Shown here piece after piece: positions 53,998-63,397 of a DNA stretch of 64,000 nucleotides. Both the position numbers and the translations under genes were made by a program. Positions within the stretch are counted from its first letter, which is position 1. Each line of letters begins with the position of its first letter. Under the pieces are notes generated by a model that was not told the DNA's origin, did not search any database, and saw nothing but the letters and a program-made list of their open reading frames with translations. Source of the stretch: Terriglobia bacterium (GTDB lineage Bacteria; Acidobacteriota; Terriglobia; Terriglobales; Acidobacteriaceae); the NCBI GenBank assembly GCA_021324365.1, contig JAJPJE010000043.1, forward strand, positions 1 through 64,000, given 5' to 3'.

Positions 53998-56004
53998 CTA
54001 CGCCCCCGATTTCAAACATCGTTCTACCGCCTTCAACAGCGAAACGCGGCTGAATGGTTTCTCCAGCAGCACCATGCCGGGCTGCGACAACTGTTGTTCG
54101 CCTATGAGCTCGCCGGTGTACCCGGACATGAAAACCACCTTAGGGGCGGTTGAGGACGCGGAAAGCTTCCGCAGCAGTTCCGGGCCACTCATTCCCTTCA
54201 TCACGACGTCGGTCAAGATCATGTCTACGTTGTTGCCGTTCGATCGTACGAGATTCAACGCTGCTCCGCCGTCAGACGCTTCAAGTACTCTGTAGCCACT
54301 TTCTTCCAGCATCTGCCGTGTGAGCGCGCGGATCAATTCATCATCTTCCACCAAAAGAATTGTTAAACCTTCTCCCCGCGCGGGAGTAGGTTCCGCCGCC
54401 TGTTCAGTTCCAATCGCCACCCTGTTCTCTGCACTTGGCAAGTAGATTTTGAATGTCGTACCGCGACCGGCTTCGCTGTACACGAATATATGACCGCCAG
54501 CCTGTTTTACGATGCCGTAGACCGTGGCAAGTCCGAGCCCAGTGCCTTTTCCCGCCTCTTTGGTCGTAAAAAATGGCTCGAAAATTCGTGCCACGGTCGC
54601 GTTATCCATGCCGATCCCTGTATCGCTGACGGCAAGCATGATGTACTCACCCTGATTCATGGCCCCATGCTGCCGTGCAAAGGCATCGTCAAAGCTGACG
54701 GCAGCCGTTTCCAGGACCAGCTTGCCCCCCTTGACCATCGCGTCACGGGCGTTCACAGCAAGGTTCATGACAATTTGATCGATCTGCCCAGGATCAGCCT
54801 CGATCAATGCAGAATCCACCCGATTCAGCAAAACCACTTCAACGTCGTCGCCCATCAACGGCCGCAATAATTTGATTGTTTCCCGCAGGCGTTCATTCAG
54901 ATCGAGCACCACCGGATTCGTCGCTTTCCGTTTGCTGAATGCCAGCAACTGCCGTGTAAGGGAAGCGCCTCGATCCGATGCTTTCCGAATATTCTCCACA
55001 TACTGCGTCAGTCCCGGGATGGCAGCTACGCGGTCGCGCAACAACTCCGAACAGGCAACGATGATGCCGAGAATGTTGTTGAAGTCATGTGCAACGCCGC
55101 CGGCAAGCCGGCCAATGGCTTCCATCTTCTGAGCCTGGCGGAGTTGATCTTCCGCTCTTTTTTGATCGCTAATGTTTCGTGCAATGGTCGACGCACCAAT
55201 CACGTTGCCGGCAGAGTCGCGAATCGGCGAAACGGTAATTGAAACATTCAAGAGGTTCCCGTCTTTGCTCACGCGCACCGATTCGAAAGAGCGAACGCTC
55301 TCTCCCTGCCGGATCTTCTCCAGGATCTCCGCGACCTCACTATGTCGCTCCCGTGGCACGATGGTGGCCAGGTGCCGGCCGATGATCTCCTCGGCCTTGT
55401 AGCCGTACATGCGCTCTGCACCGCGGTTCCAACTGGTGACATTGCCCTGCAAATCTTTGCCGATGATGGCATCTTCGGAAGAATCAACGATTGCGGCCAA
55501 CCGCGTGCGCGACTCCCACAACTCGCGGTCAGTCCGCTGCGCAAGTTCCTCATTCGCACGCCTTAGATCTTCCTCAATCTTCTTGCGCTCCGTAACATCG
55601 CGGATTGCGCTGAAAACCAGCGTGCCACTGTCGGTCTGCACCGGGCTAAGGCTGATCTCAACCGGAAACTCCGAACCATCGCGGCGCCTCCCAAACAGAT
55701 CCAGCCCAACGCCCATTCGCCGGATCTTGGGTGCCTCAACATAGCCCTCACGATATCCCCCGTGACACGCTCGATAACGTTCCGGTACCAGCAGTTCGAT
55801 TGAATTGCCAAGCAGCTCTTCGCGGGAGTAGCCAAATATCGTTTCGGCTTGCGCGTTCACCTGCACGATCTTGCCTGCGTCATCTACCGCGACCATCGCG
55901 TCCGGAACCACCTCCAGGATCTCCGGCGCGAGCAGCGCTTCAGCGCTGACTTTTGGAGATGGCTTCGCTGCTCTCTTACGGCGTGTGCTGGAAGAACCAG
56001 GCAT
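53998..56004 (-). CDS. Hybrid sensor kinase (PAS-PAS-HisKA-HATPase-receiver)
   Basis: A 668-residue cytosolic hybrid kinase without membrane segments. PAS 1 (about 28-145, ILEVVPDAMVAVDDAGKIVQVNAQAETIFGYSREELLG) and PAS 2 (about 170-285, AAIVDSSEDAIIGKDLQGNVTSWNRGAERMYGYKAEEIIG) precede the dimer domain with phosphorylated His in LAGGVAHDFNNILGI (NtrB-like, near 305). The ATPase domain has NLAVNARDAM, VSDTGIGMD and GKGTGLGLATVYGIVKQAGG. A C-terminal receiver has LLVEDDELIR, MILTDVVMKGMSG and a Lys in LLEKPFS. PAS ligands are unknown. The start is uncertain (ATG 56004 with AGGTGGGA before it, or GTG 56010). Confidence 0.93.
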   Translation of the reverse strand: MPGSSSTRRKRAAKPSPKVSAEALLAPEILEVVPDAMVAVDDAGKIVQVNAQAETIFGYSREELLGNSIELLVPERYRACHGGYREGYVEAPKIRRMGVGLDLFGRRRDGSEFPVEISLSPVQTDSGTLVFSAIRDVTERKKIEEDLRRANEELAQRTDRELWESRTRLAAIVDSSEDAIIGKDLQGNVTSWNRGAERMYGYKAEEIIGRHLATIVPRERHSEVAEILEKIRQGESVRSFESVRVSKDGNLLNVSITVSPIRDSAGNVIGASTIARNISDQKRAEDQLRQAQKMEAIGRLAGGVAHDFNNILGIIVACSELLRDRVAAIPGLTQYVENIRKASDRGASLTRQLLAFSKRKATNPVVLDLNERLRETIKLLRPLMGDDVEVVLLNRVDSALIEADPGQIDQIVMNLAVNARDAMVKGGKLVLETAAVSFDDAFARQHGAMNQGEYIMLAVSDTGIGMDNATVARIFEPFFTTKEAGKGTGLGLATVYGIVKQAGGHIFVYSEAGRGTTFKIYLPSAENRVAIGTEQAAEPTPARGEGLTILLVEDDELIRALTRQMLEESGYRVLEASDGGAALNLVRSNGNNVDMILTDVVMKGMSGPELLRKLSASSTAPKVVFMSGYTGELIGEQQLSQPGMVLLEKPFSRVSLLKAVERCLKSGA

Positions 56005-56085
56005 TCCCACCTACTATATCCGCCGGTCTACCAGCGGCAGAATATTCATTTGAGCGGGAGAACGGCACGAACGATGACAGAAATT

Positions 56086-56170
56086 TGGTGCCCGGAACAG
56101 GAGTTGAACCTGCACACCTTGCGGTACTGGATCCTAAGTCCAGCGCGTCTGCCAATTCCGCCATCCGGGC
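56086..56170 (-). tRNA. tRNA-Leu (TAG)
   Basis: An 85-nt minus-strand gene with encoded CCA (56086-56088). Acceptor stem GCCCGGA/TCCGGGC; the anticodon loop CTTAGGA gives anticodon TAG (reads CUN leucine codons). There is a short variable arm and a T loop GTTCAACTC. It lies 81 bp upstream of the hybrid kinase start on the same strand, as an isolated tRNA. Confidence 0.94.
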
Positions 56171-56325
56171 GTTGGCTCATTTTAACCCAGCCGTTTTGAA
56201 AAAGAATATTGGCCTGGTCCCGAAACGTTCCATACCGGCAGCTCTCGATTCGTGGCCCACACTACGGCAGGCCACGGGCATCGAATTGACTAAGCAAATC
56301 GAGAAAACTACGGGGATATCACGTC

Positions 56326-56808
56326 GTGTTACGGCGCGCTGGGATAGTTCTTCTGTTCTTAGCATTGACAACAGGGTTGGCAGAAATAGGTTGGTCGCAG
56401 ATTACGCAAGCACCACTGACGGCGCAATATCTGTTGCCGAGCCTGGGAACACGCTTCCACCATACCCGGATGGACTGCTCGCATTTCGTGAACTATCTCT
56501 ATAGAAAAGCTCACCTGCCCTATAGCTACGCGAATTCCCGGCAACTCTATAAGGGGATCGAGGGATTCGAACGTGTTTACGATCCGCTGCCCGGCGACCT
56601 GATCGTCTGGCGCGGGCACGTGGGGATTGTCACCGATCCTGGCGCGAACAGGTTTCTAAGCGTTCTCCGGTCTGGGGTGAAGACCGACAACTACTACTCG
56701 CCTTACTGGCGTAGACGCGGGAAGCCACACTTTCTAAGATACGTGGGCGTGGGCACCGCGCCCGTGTTGGCGCAGGGGGCCGTGCATTACGGCAGCGGCG
56801 CAGAGTAG
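56326..56808 (+). CDS. Exported NlpC/P60-family peptidase
   Basis: A 160-residue protein. A signal peptide (IVLLFLALTTGLAEIGWSQ) precedes an NlpC/P60-type core with nucleophile Cys in TRMDCSHFVNYLYRKA (about 51) and His in LPGDLIVWRGHVGIVTD (about 97-98). Members cleave peptidoglycan stem peptides or related amides. A third catalytic polar residue is not obvious. The start GTG (56326) lacks a close Shine-Dalgarno, so a start a little downstream is possible. It ends 6 bp before the convergent repeat-protein gene. Confidence 0.8.
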   Translation: MLRRAGIVLLFLALTTGLAEIGWSQITQAPLTAQYLLPSLGTRFHHTRMDCSHFVNYLYRKAHLPYSYANSRQLYKGIEGFERVYDPLPGDLIVWRGHVGIVTDPGANRFLSVLRSGVKTDNYYSPYWRRRGKPHFLRYVGVGTAPVLAQGAVHYGSGAE

Positions 56809-56814
56809 AAACTC

Positions 56815-57510
56815 TCAGTGGGCCAGGAAATGTCCGGCCACCAGCGCTGCTACTTCAATCACCGCAACCGAGATCCACATTGCTTCGCGAATTCGAGACC
56901 GGCGTAGCTGTCCTTGCTTTTCCAGCGTCAGAACGCGCGTAAACTCGTCTTCCTTCGCTGCTGGCTTTCGTAACGGCGCCGGACGCGGAATCCGGGGCTG
57001 CAAACGTGCAGTGCTGACCGGTATATCCGGATAGAAAACTTTTGGCGTGTCGATCAGATGCGACCATCGGGGTACCAGCAACAGCTCCGACGTTTGTTCC
57101 GGATTCACCGGCGACGACGTTATTACCATTGCCGGCATTCTCTCAGGAGAAACACGATCCGCCAGGTTTCGGATTAACGAACTCCACCAAGGATGAGACA
57201 TCTGATCGCTGATCAGCTCACCAACATCTACCGGGCGTGATTCGACTTGAAGCGGCGGCAAGGTTTCTGGAGAAATCACATCTCCAACGCTGGTGAACAC
57301 GGTTCGAAACCACGGCAACCCAAGCACATCACCCAGCAACATTCCCACATCCACCGGCTCCGACGTCACCTGCAGTGGAGGCAAATGCCCCGGTGCAAAC
57401 CGATCTTTGAGGCCTTGCAGAAGAGACCGCCAAAGAGGAACGCTCAGGCTGGCCGGCGGAGAGATATCGACTGGAATATCCAAATGCGACTCGGGAACCG
57501 ACTGATCCAT
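56815..57510 (-). CDS. Membrane-anchored protein with three 41-residue repeats, unknown function
   Basis: A 231-residue protein with an exact 41-residue period: repeats at about 24-64, 65-105 and 106-145, with a fourth partial one starting VPRWSHL. The repeat pattern is P-x-W-x3-L/F, D/G-x-(I/V/F)-x-P-E-x-L-P-P-L-Q-V-x-S-x-P-V-D-V-G. A basic, Pro-rich linker (LQPRIPRPAPLRKPAAK) leads to a C-terminal membrane helix (WISVAVIEVAALVAGHFLA), suggesting a tail-anchored protein with the repeats in the cytosol. No domain family is recognised. It probably forms an operon with the upstream exported protein gene 40 bp away. Confidence 0.8.
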   Translation of the reverse strand: MDQSVPESHLDIPVDISPPASLSVPLWRSLLQGLKDRFAPGHLPPLQVTSEPVDVGMLLGDVLGLPWFRTVFTSVGDVISPETLPPLQVESRPVDVGELISDQMSHPWWSSLIRNLADRVSPERMPAMVITSSPVNPEQTSELLLVPRWSHLIDTPKVFYPDIPVSTARLQPRIPRPAPLRKPAAKEDEFTRVLTLEKQGQLRRSRIREAMWISVAVIEVAALVAGHFLAH

Positions 57511-57550
57511 AGCTGGTGGTTCTATTCTACCCTGGACTGCGCAGATCGTC

Positions 57551-57970
57551 TCAGAGCACCGAAGGCATACTGATGTTCACTGAGTCGGACTCCGGTGCTT
57601 TCACCCGCACGATCATCGTTCCCGAAACCGACTGGTAACCCTTGCTGGTCACCTTAAACGTGTACTTGCCGTCTTTTATCTTCTTGAAATGAAAGCGACC
57701 TTCCGCGTCGGTCCTGGTCGCGTGCACGTGACCTGTGCCATCATCACGCAGTTCGAATAGCACCTTTCGAAGTGGCTGGTGATCTTTGGCAGACGTCACT
57801 ACTCCGCTGACCTGGCTTATATGCAAAGGCTTGTCGAGTTCAATAATATTGCGTTCAGAAGATAGCTTAGTGAAGCCGTAATACGGACCAGAGGTAAATC
57901 TATGTTCTCTGGCGAAAGTTGCGGTAGCGAGCAACAGCACAACCAGGCCCGTTGATAGGAAACGTCTCAT
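57551..57970 (-). CDS. Secreted protein with carboxypeptidase regulatory-like (Ig-fold) domain
   Basis: A 139-residue exported protein. Its signal peptide (FLSTGLVVLLLATATFA) is followed by a region FTSGPYYGFTKLSSERNIIELDKPLHI and one CarboxypepD_reg-like domain (ISQVSGVVTSAKDHQPLRKVLFELRDDGTGHVHATRTDAEGRFHFKKIKDGKYTFKVTSKGYQSVSGTMIVR). These small beta-sandwiches are common as accessory or adhesive domains and have no enzyme role on their own. It precedes the 41-residue-repeat gene in a likely two-gene operon. Confidence 0.85.
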   Translation of the reverse strand: MRRFLSTGLVVLLLATATFAREHRFTSGPYYGFTKLSSERNIIELDKPLHISQVSGVVTSAKDHQPLRKVLFELRDDGTGHVHATRTDAEGRFHFKKIKDGKYTFKVTSKGYQSVSGTMIVRVKAPESDSVNISMPSVL

Positions 57971-58110
57971 TCCGTTCGCCCCCGCAACAAGGTAACAAAA
58001 CCCACGACATTGTTGCTAGTGAGAGAGCGAAACATCTGAGTACGGTGGGAAGTGAGCGTCGCGGACGTTCCATCCACGTTAACGACCCTCTGCTACGCTA
58101 AGCGAGGTGG

Positions 58111-58130
58111 CACGGACACCCTCGTCCGTG
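58111..58130. repeat. Palindromic intergenic repeat
   Basis: A perfect 7-bp stem CACGGAC/GTCCGTG with loop ACCCTC, preceded by GAGGTGG. It resembles the GGACA..TGTCC elements elsewhere in the window. Confidence 0.6.
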
Positions 58131-58239
58131 AGTTGGCGCTTTGAAGGCACCAGGCTACGGAAAAATACGCCTCGCACTTTTTTGAAAGGGTGCAGCTTTA
58201 CGCTACGCCGACTGAAGAACCGTGCTTTTGTCATTCCAA

Positions 58240-58255
58240 GAGGACTTCAGTCCTC
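58240..58255. repeat. Palindromic intergenic repeat (ACTTCAGT type)
   Basis: GAGGACT and AGTCCTC flank TC. The flanks GTCATtccAAG before it and the GAGG after it resemble the copy at 60725-60738. Confidence 0.6.
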
Positions 58256-58299
58256 GAGGAATTTCGTCCGAACCTGTTCAACCAACCCTGAAACAAGCT

Positions 58300-60531
58300 C
58301 TACTTCAGCCCGTACACATCCAACTCCCCGCGTGGATTCGGTGTGGATGTATTGATCAGGTCGTGCCCGGTGCCGATGAAGACTTTGCCATTCGCCACGA
58401 TTGGCGATGTAAACTTGATTCCATAACCGGCAGCATCGCTGCTGTTCGTGCCGCTGTTGTAGAGTTCCTTCGAGAGGTCCGTGGCATCGTATGCGCGCAA
58501 GATCGCGGACGTCGGCGAAACTCCATTGGAGTTCTGCAGTGGTTGTTGATGATCTATGACCCACACAATTCCATTCGATCCCCCGCTCGAAGAGACGAAT
58601 GGCGTTGTCCCCATTACGCCCGCTGGAAATTCGCTGCTTGTGATCGCCGAATGAGTCGCTGAGGACAGCTTTCCGCTGGAATAAGTAAATTGCCGAATCG
58701 GCCCTGGGTCTGCTCCGATGTACACAGAACCGTTGTACCAGGCCCCGGTACTGAACAGTTGATCACTGGTGATCTGACCGTAATACGTGACTCCATTGAC
58801 TGGATCGGTACAGGCTGGCCCGGTATATCCGTTCGTTCCGTCCCAGAAGAACCATTGCGCCGCGCCAGTATCGTTTGTGTTCATCTTTCCCATGTTGTTG
58901 GTGTTCAGCAGATAAATGATCCCACTCTTGCCGCCCACCATGATCTGCGACGAACCTGGAACAATGCTGACGCCACCGCTCGCCAGGTCTGTATCTTTGC
59001 ACCAGTAATACGGCTGCTGATACGGAGTGAAGCTGTCGACCACCGTCAAGTTCCCGTTCAACTTCAGTGCGCTCACTCCCCAGGCGTCCGTGTTGTTGTA
59101 TGGACCATCTCCGGTGGTGACATAGATATTGCCGGCGCTGTCGGTTGCCGCTCCTGCTCCGCCCATCCAAATACCGCCCGCGCCAGGATACTTTCCATAT
59201 CCCGCGATGTTTGGCGAAGAATTGAACACAGCAATTTGCCCGAGGGTCGTCTTGTCATAGGCGAGCAGCCAGCCGGGTCCGCAACCCCCAAACCCAAAGA
59301 CGACTTCGTTCCCCGTAATCAATAACGAGCTGCGGTTCAGGCAGGACGTCGTAAGCTTCATCACTCCACCCGGTGCGATCGTGCTGGGCACCGACGCATT
59401 GATGGCTACCGGACTCCCGGATTTCTCATTTCCGGTGGTGATATCGAGCGCATGCAGACGGAACGTGCCTGTCCCGCCCGAGTTCTGCGCCGACACCACA
59501 TACATCGTATTCGTAGACAAGTCGATCGCAGGCGTCGCTGTCACCCCGATCCAAGGCTGCGGGTTACCGCCTTTCAGCGGCGTTTCTCCGCTTTGTAGCA
59601 ACGAGGTCTTCCAGAGCTGACCTACGGCGCTGTTGTCAGCGTCGAAGGCGTAAACGCTGTCGTATTCCGTCGCAACGAACACCACGTTGTGCTGCGAACC
59701 GCCGATCGTCAGATTCGAAACGTACAACGGCTGCGCGTAGATATATCCATCCACGTCATAGGAGAATAGGCGTCCGAAGGTGCCTGGAGCCACATTCTGC
59801 GGCGTCAGTATGGTTTCATTCGAATTCAGTCCGGAGCGCGCATTGTCTCCGTGCCATGTGGGGATGTTCACGCTAGACGGCGGTGGCGGCGTCACAGGAG
59901 TAACCGTCAAGGTAATGGAAAATGGTGTCGAAGTGGCCGCGGCATTGCTCGCCGTCGCCGTGTAGGTAGTCGTCACGGACGGGTTGACTGGCTGGCTGCC
60001 GTTCGGGCCGACCGAGCCGATTCCATTGTCGATGGTTACGCTTGTGGCGTTTGTAGAAGACCAAGCCAAAGTTGCATTTTGACCTTGCGTGATGGCGTCC
60101 GGTGTAAGCGTCAATTGCACGGTCGGAGTGGCCGGCGGTGGCGTCGTCGTGTTCACCGTAACGGTGGTGGAAGCCTTCGCGCTGCCGATAGTATTCGTGG
60201 CAGTCGCTGTGTACGTCGTCGTTGTGCTCGGGGTCACGGTCGTGGACCCACCAGCTGCTGGCTGCATCGTACCGACACCGTTATCGATTGTCACCGTCGC
60301 GGCATTACTGGACGTCCATGTCAGCGTGACACTCGTCCCTGCATTAACCGTGCTTGGCTGGGCTGAAAGCTGAATACTCGGCATCTGGTTCGAGACACTG
60401 GAGGTGGTCGTAGTACTGCTGGAGTCAGGACGCAACCCGCTGCATGCGCACAATGCGAGCACTCCAGCCGCAAGGATCATCGTTGCGATTGCACGTACAC
60501 GCCGGCCGACAAACTTCTTCCACTCTGCCAT
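58300..60531 (-). CDS. Lipoprotein with Ig-like domains and PQQ-type beta-propeller
   Basis: A 743-residue protein. A lipoprotein signal (ATMILAAGVLALCAC, likely lipid-modified Cys30) precedes two Ig-like/PKD domains (about 45-130 and 135-215, each with VTIDNGxGxxxP and TTTYTATATN), then a Pro linker and an 8-bladed PQQ-like propeller with WHGDNARSGLNSNETILT, FGRLFSYDVDGYIYAQPLYVSNL, VVFVATEYDSVYAFDADN, AGNIYVTTGDGPYNNTDAWGVSALKLN, GKVFIGTGHDLIN. The propeller type is seen in exported quinoprotein-like and pyrrolo-quinoline binding proteins, but no clear PQQ ligand set was confirmed. It is probably on the cell surface. A CDGP-type coding bias explains the shadow ORFs. Confidence 0.88.
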   Translation of the reverse strand: MAEWKKFVGRRVRAIATMILAAGVLALCACSGLRPDSSSTTTTSSVSNQMPSIQLSAQPSTVNAGTSVTLTWTSSNAATVTIDNGVGTMQPAAGGSTTVTPSTTTTYTATATNTIGSAKASTTVTVNTTTPPPATPTVQLTLTPDAITQGQNATLAWSSTNATSVTIDNGIGSVGPNGSQPVNPSVTTTYTATASNAAATSTPFSITLTVTPVTPPPPSSVNIPTWHGDNARSGLNSNETILTPQNVAPGTFGRLFSYDVDGYIYAQPLYVSNLTIGGSQHNVVFVATEYDSVYAFDADNSAVGQLWKTSLLQSGETPLKGGNPQPWIGVTATPAIDLSTNTMYVVSAQNSGGTGTFRLHALDITTGNEKSGSPVAINASVPSTIAPGGVMKLTTSCLNRSSLLITGNEVVFGFGGCGPGWLLAYDKTTLGQIAVFNSSPNIAGYGKYPGAGGIWMGGAGAATDSAGNIYVTTGDGPYNNTDAWGVSALKLNGNLTVVDSFTPYQQPYYWCKDTDLASGGVSIVPGSSQIMVGGKSGIIYLLNTNNMGKMNTNDTGAAQWFFWDGTNGYTGPACTDPVNGVTYYGQITSDQLFSTGAWYNGSVYIGADPGPIRQFTYSSGKLSSATHSAITSSEFPAGVMGTTPFVSSSGGSNGIVWVIDHQQPLQNSNGVSPTSAILRAYDATDLSKELYNSGTNSSDAAGYGIKFTSPIVANGKVFIGTGHDLINTSTPNPRGELDVYGLK

Positions 60532-60870
60532 GCGGTTTTTGACTCAGCTGCTCTGAACGGGGTTGCTCGCCCGAGCTGTCTCTGGATGTAACGTTTCGTT
60601 ACAGAATTCCGGGCTTATCAGACAAACCTTGTACGTCGAAGGCTGATTCAAGGGGCGCTTGGAATATTCATACAGGGGTGTTGCTGCGCGTGAAAGTTAA
60701 GCTCTTTATCCCTGTCATGGCGAGGAGACTTCAGTCTCTGAGGGTTCTCTATTCGAATCATGAATTGTTCGCAGCTGGGATTAGCCGCACAGTCAGGATG
60801 GCAAAATTTTCACCCAGTGGCGGGCTTTGTCGACCCGCAGGCGAGAAGGTTCTATTTCTGCCATATACCG
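60532..60870. other. Intergenic stretch with one palindromic repeat
   Basis: This 339 bp stretch lies between the Ig/propeller gene and a histidine kinase, both minus-strand. It contains GAGACT-TC-AGTCTC (60725-60738), similar to 58240-58255. Upstream of 60531 is the promoter of the lipoprotein gene. No other feature was seen. Confidence 0.55.
60725..60738. repeat. Palindromic intergenic repeat (ACTTCAGT type)
   Basis: GAGACT and AGTCTC flank TC, following GTCATGGCGAG. This is a second copy of the element at 58240-58255, about 2.5 kb away on the same side of the lipoprotein gene. Confidence 0.6.
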
Positions 60871-63192
60871 CTAATCCGCTGCTCCGCTGTGCACGCGATG
60901 CTGTTGCACGCCTGCAAACATGGCCTCGAAAACGGTGCCGGTATGGGCTCCGCGCGTCGCGGTTCGAAAACTGATGCTTCCACCATGTTTTTCGACGATA
61001 CCCTTCGAAACCCATAGCCCAAGCCCGGTGCCATGTTCTTTTTTGGTGCTGAAAAAAGCTTCGAATAGGCGATCGTGAATCGCCTCTGGGATTCCGGGGC
61101 CATTGTCTTCTACTCGAAGCACGGCAAGTTCCCGCATCCGTTTCGTACTGACCTTCACCACTCCTTGCATCGGTGCAGCATCAATTGCGTTGGTCAGCAG
61201 ATTGGAGACGACCTGCTTCACCTCGCCGGGGAAGCCATGGAAAACCGCGCCCTCTAGAGCCACCTCCACGACAACGCCCTTGGACTGTGCCCGCCGCTCA
61301 TACAAGCGCATCACTTGGCGAACCTCTTCAGCCAGGTCAATGGTGGTCGGTGCAACGGAATCTCGATAGAAGCCAAGCGTCTGCCGCGTCAAGTGCGCCA
61401 CCCGCGAAAGCTCTTGCTCTGCCTGTGTCAGGTATTCGCGTGCACCCGGCCCAACCGAGGGATCGTTCTGTAGCAGGTACAGAAGGTTCATCACGGCTTC
61501 CAGCGGATTATTGATCTCATGCGCCACGGTGGCAGCCAGCCTGCCTGTAGCTGCTAGTTTCTCGCTCTTGCGCAGTGCCTCCTCGCCAAGCTTCGATTGC
61601 GTCACATCAATGTTGACGCCGACCATTCGCTCAGGACGGTTCACCTGGTCTGTGAAAACTTTTCCTACACCCAGAAGGTGATGCGTTGATCCATCTGGCC
61701 AAATTACGCGGAACTCTTCGTAATAGTCCGATCGTTCTTGTATGGCCACGTGCATGCTTCGCTCTACCAGTCGGCGGTCGTCCGGATGAACAGCCTCGAG
61801 CAGGTCGTCGAGAACGACGTCGGCCGTCTCCGCTGGAAATCCAAAAAGACGCGCCTCGTTGCCGATGAGGTGAATACGCCCCGCAGGCAGTTCCCAGTCC
61901 CACATGCCCGCATCCGCAGTCCGAAGTGCCAGCATTACCCGTTCGTTCTGAATACGAATCAACTCCTGCGACTTGCGGCGCTCAGTCACATTCATGAAGA
62001 ACGTGGAGAGGCCCTCCGCGCTCGGGTAGGCATGAAGTTCGAACCAGTTGTCGAGCGGGGGGAAGAAAGCTTCGATATTTTGCGGCTTGCCGGTGCGGAC
62101 CGCTTCCTGGAATGCCTTGTCGAACTCGCCCCCAGGATAATCCGGAAATATCTCGGACAGTTTTTTGCCGATTAGCTCATCGCGCGGCCTGCCCAACATC
62201 TGTGCGCCGCGCTCATTGACATACACAAATCGGAAGTCATGGTCGAGGGCTACAAAACCTTCAGAGATCGATTCCAGCAGCCTCGCCGTCCGTTCTTGGT
62301 CGGCGAGTTGTTCACGCTCAGCGCGCCGGCGCTCGTGGTCGGTCTTCTCCAACTGGTTTGCAGTTCGAAGTACTAGGCCCGCCACGGCCACCACGCTTAC
62401 GACCACCAGCACTGCGGTTCCTGAGTCGACATCGAGGACACCAAATTTCTGCAGGTATACGCGCGCCCATCCGAAGATCGTCAGTACCAGAGTGGAAGCA
62501 AATAGCAGATTCCGGGCGGCAACTCCTCCAGGCCCGTCGCTGACAATCAGGGACATCAGCCCATACTGCGGGCGCAGACAGAACAATGCAAAGGAGAGAA
62601 CTGCGAAGATGACATTCGTCTCCAATGCCATGTCGCCGTGGAAGAACGGCACGCCGAACGCATAGCCGACAAGTCCCAGGAAAGAAATAAATGCGCAGCC
62701 ACCGGCCAAGACCTCAGAAATCGATGTTCCTCGATAACGCTTGTCGAGGAACAGCAACGAGAACCCGGCACAGGCAAATGCCATCGCACTCTGAATCGCA
62801 AATCGACCCAGCACCCCGGGAGCTCGAACCTTCAGAAGCATGCTGAGGAAGAACAACGTGTCGATGCCGAAATCGAGATGAAACAGGTGCTCGAAAACTG
62901 TGAGCAGTCCGATGGCACCTACGATGAGGCCGAGTCCTCTTCCCGCCACGGTGCGGATGCCGGATGTGCTTTTGTCATTCCGCAGAAGGAGTACTGCAAT
63001 CCCGGAAAGCAGGAACAGAATTGCCGTGTTGGGGAGCACTACCGTGCTGTCGCCAGGCAACGAAATCATACTGATGCGTTTGAGCGCCCAGCCTGCAAGC
63101 ACAATACTAGAGGTAGCCGCACACACAACCCCTGCCATAAGTGCGATCCAGGAGAAGCCGGAATAGTCGTTTGTTCGAAAAGGACGCCGCAT
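60871..63192 (-). CDS. Membrane PAS-domain sensor histidine kinase
   Basis: A 773-residue kinase. The N-terminal membrane region (about residues 12-270, roughly eight helices) is followed by a coiled coil, PAS 1 (about 300-420, LESISEGFVALDHDFRFVYVNERGAQMLG), PAS 2 (about 425-545, ALRTADAGMWDWELPAGRIHLIGNEARLFG), HisKA with His in LAATVAHEINNPLEAVMNL (about 565) and HATPase (LLTNAIDAAP, VEDNGPGIP, GTGLGLWVSKGIVEKHGG). There is no receiver and no adjacent response regulator. The sensory signal is unknown; the second PAS resembles light/redox-type PAS_3 folds. Confidence 0.92.
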   Translation of the reverse strand: MRRPFRTNDYSGFSWIALMAGVVCAATSSIVLAGWALKRISMISLPGDSTVVLPNTAILFLLSGIAVLLLRNDKSTSGIRTVAGRGLGLIVGAIGLLTVFEHLFHLDFGIDTLFFLSMLLKVRAPGVLGRFAIQSAMAFACAGFSLLFLDKRYRGTSISEVLAGGCAFISFLGLVGYAFGVPFFHGDMALETNVIFAVLSFALFCLRPQYGLMSLIVSDGPGGVAARNLLFASTLVLTIFGWARVYLQKFGVLDVDSGTAVLVVVSVVAVAGLVLRTANQLEKTDHERRRAEREQLADQERTARLLESISEGFVALDHDFRFVYVNERGAQMLGRPRDELIGKKLSEIFPDYPGGEFDKAFQEAVRTGKPQNIEAFFPPLDNWFELHAYPSAEGLSTFFMNVTERRKSQELIRIQNERVMLALRTADAGMWDWELPAGRIHLIGNEARLFGFPAETADVVLDDLLEAVHPDDRRLVERSMHVAIQERSDYYEEFRVIWPDGSTHHLLGVGKVFTDQVNRPERMVGVNIDVTQSKLGEEALRKSEKLAATGRLAATVAHEINNPLEAVMNLLYLLQNDPSVGPGAREYLTQAEQELSRVAHLTRQTLGFYRDSVAPTTIDLAEEVRQVMRLYERRAQSKGVVVEVALEGAVFHGFPGEVKQVVSNLLTNAIDAAPMQGVVKVSTKRMRELAVLRVEDNGPGIPEAIHDRLFEAFFSTKKEHGTGLGLWVSKGIVEKHGGSISFRTATRGAHTGTVFEAMFAGVQQHRVHSGAAD

Positions 63193-63397
63193 CTACAAAC
63201 GCCAGGAAATCAAGACGGACGCAAACGAGTATATCAGCGCAAAGTGCAAACTTTCGTGACAACCATCGTACACTCGATAACAGGAATAAGACACGGGACT
63301 GACCCGTGGGACATGTCCTTGTTGTGCCGTGGTTGCAGTCCGGCAGTTCAAAAACGATTTCTCCTCGGATGCGGAGCGCCCTGTTAGACTCGTCCAC

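Larger units (their letters stand above)
57971..58299. other. Intergenic stretch with two palindromic repeats
   Basis: This 329 bp stretch holds CACGGAC-ACCCTC-GTCCGTG (58111-58130) and GAGGACT-TC-AGTCCTC (58240-58255). No coding frame with support was seen. The hairpins belong to the repeat families also seen at 60725-60738 and 43516-43619. Confidence 0.6.

Noticed and set aside
55953-56504. 183-codon plus-strand ORF across tRNA-Leu
   Set aside because: It crosses a clear tRNA gene on the other strand and overlaps the start of the NlpC/P60 gene in a different frame, so it is not a gene.
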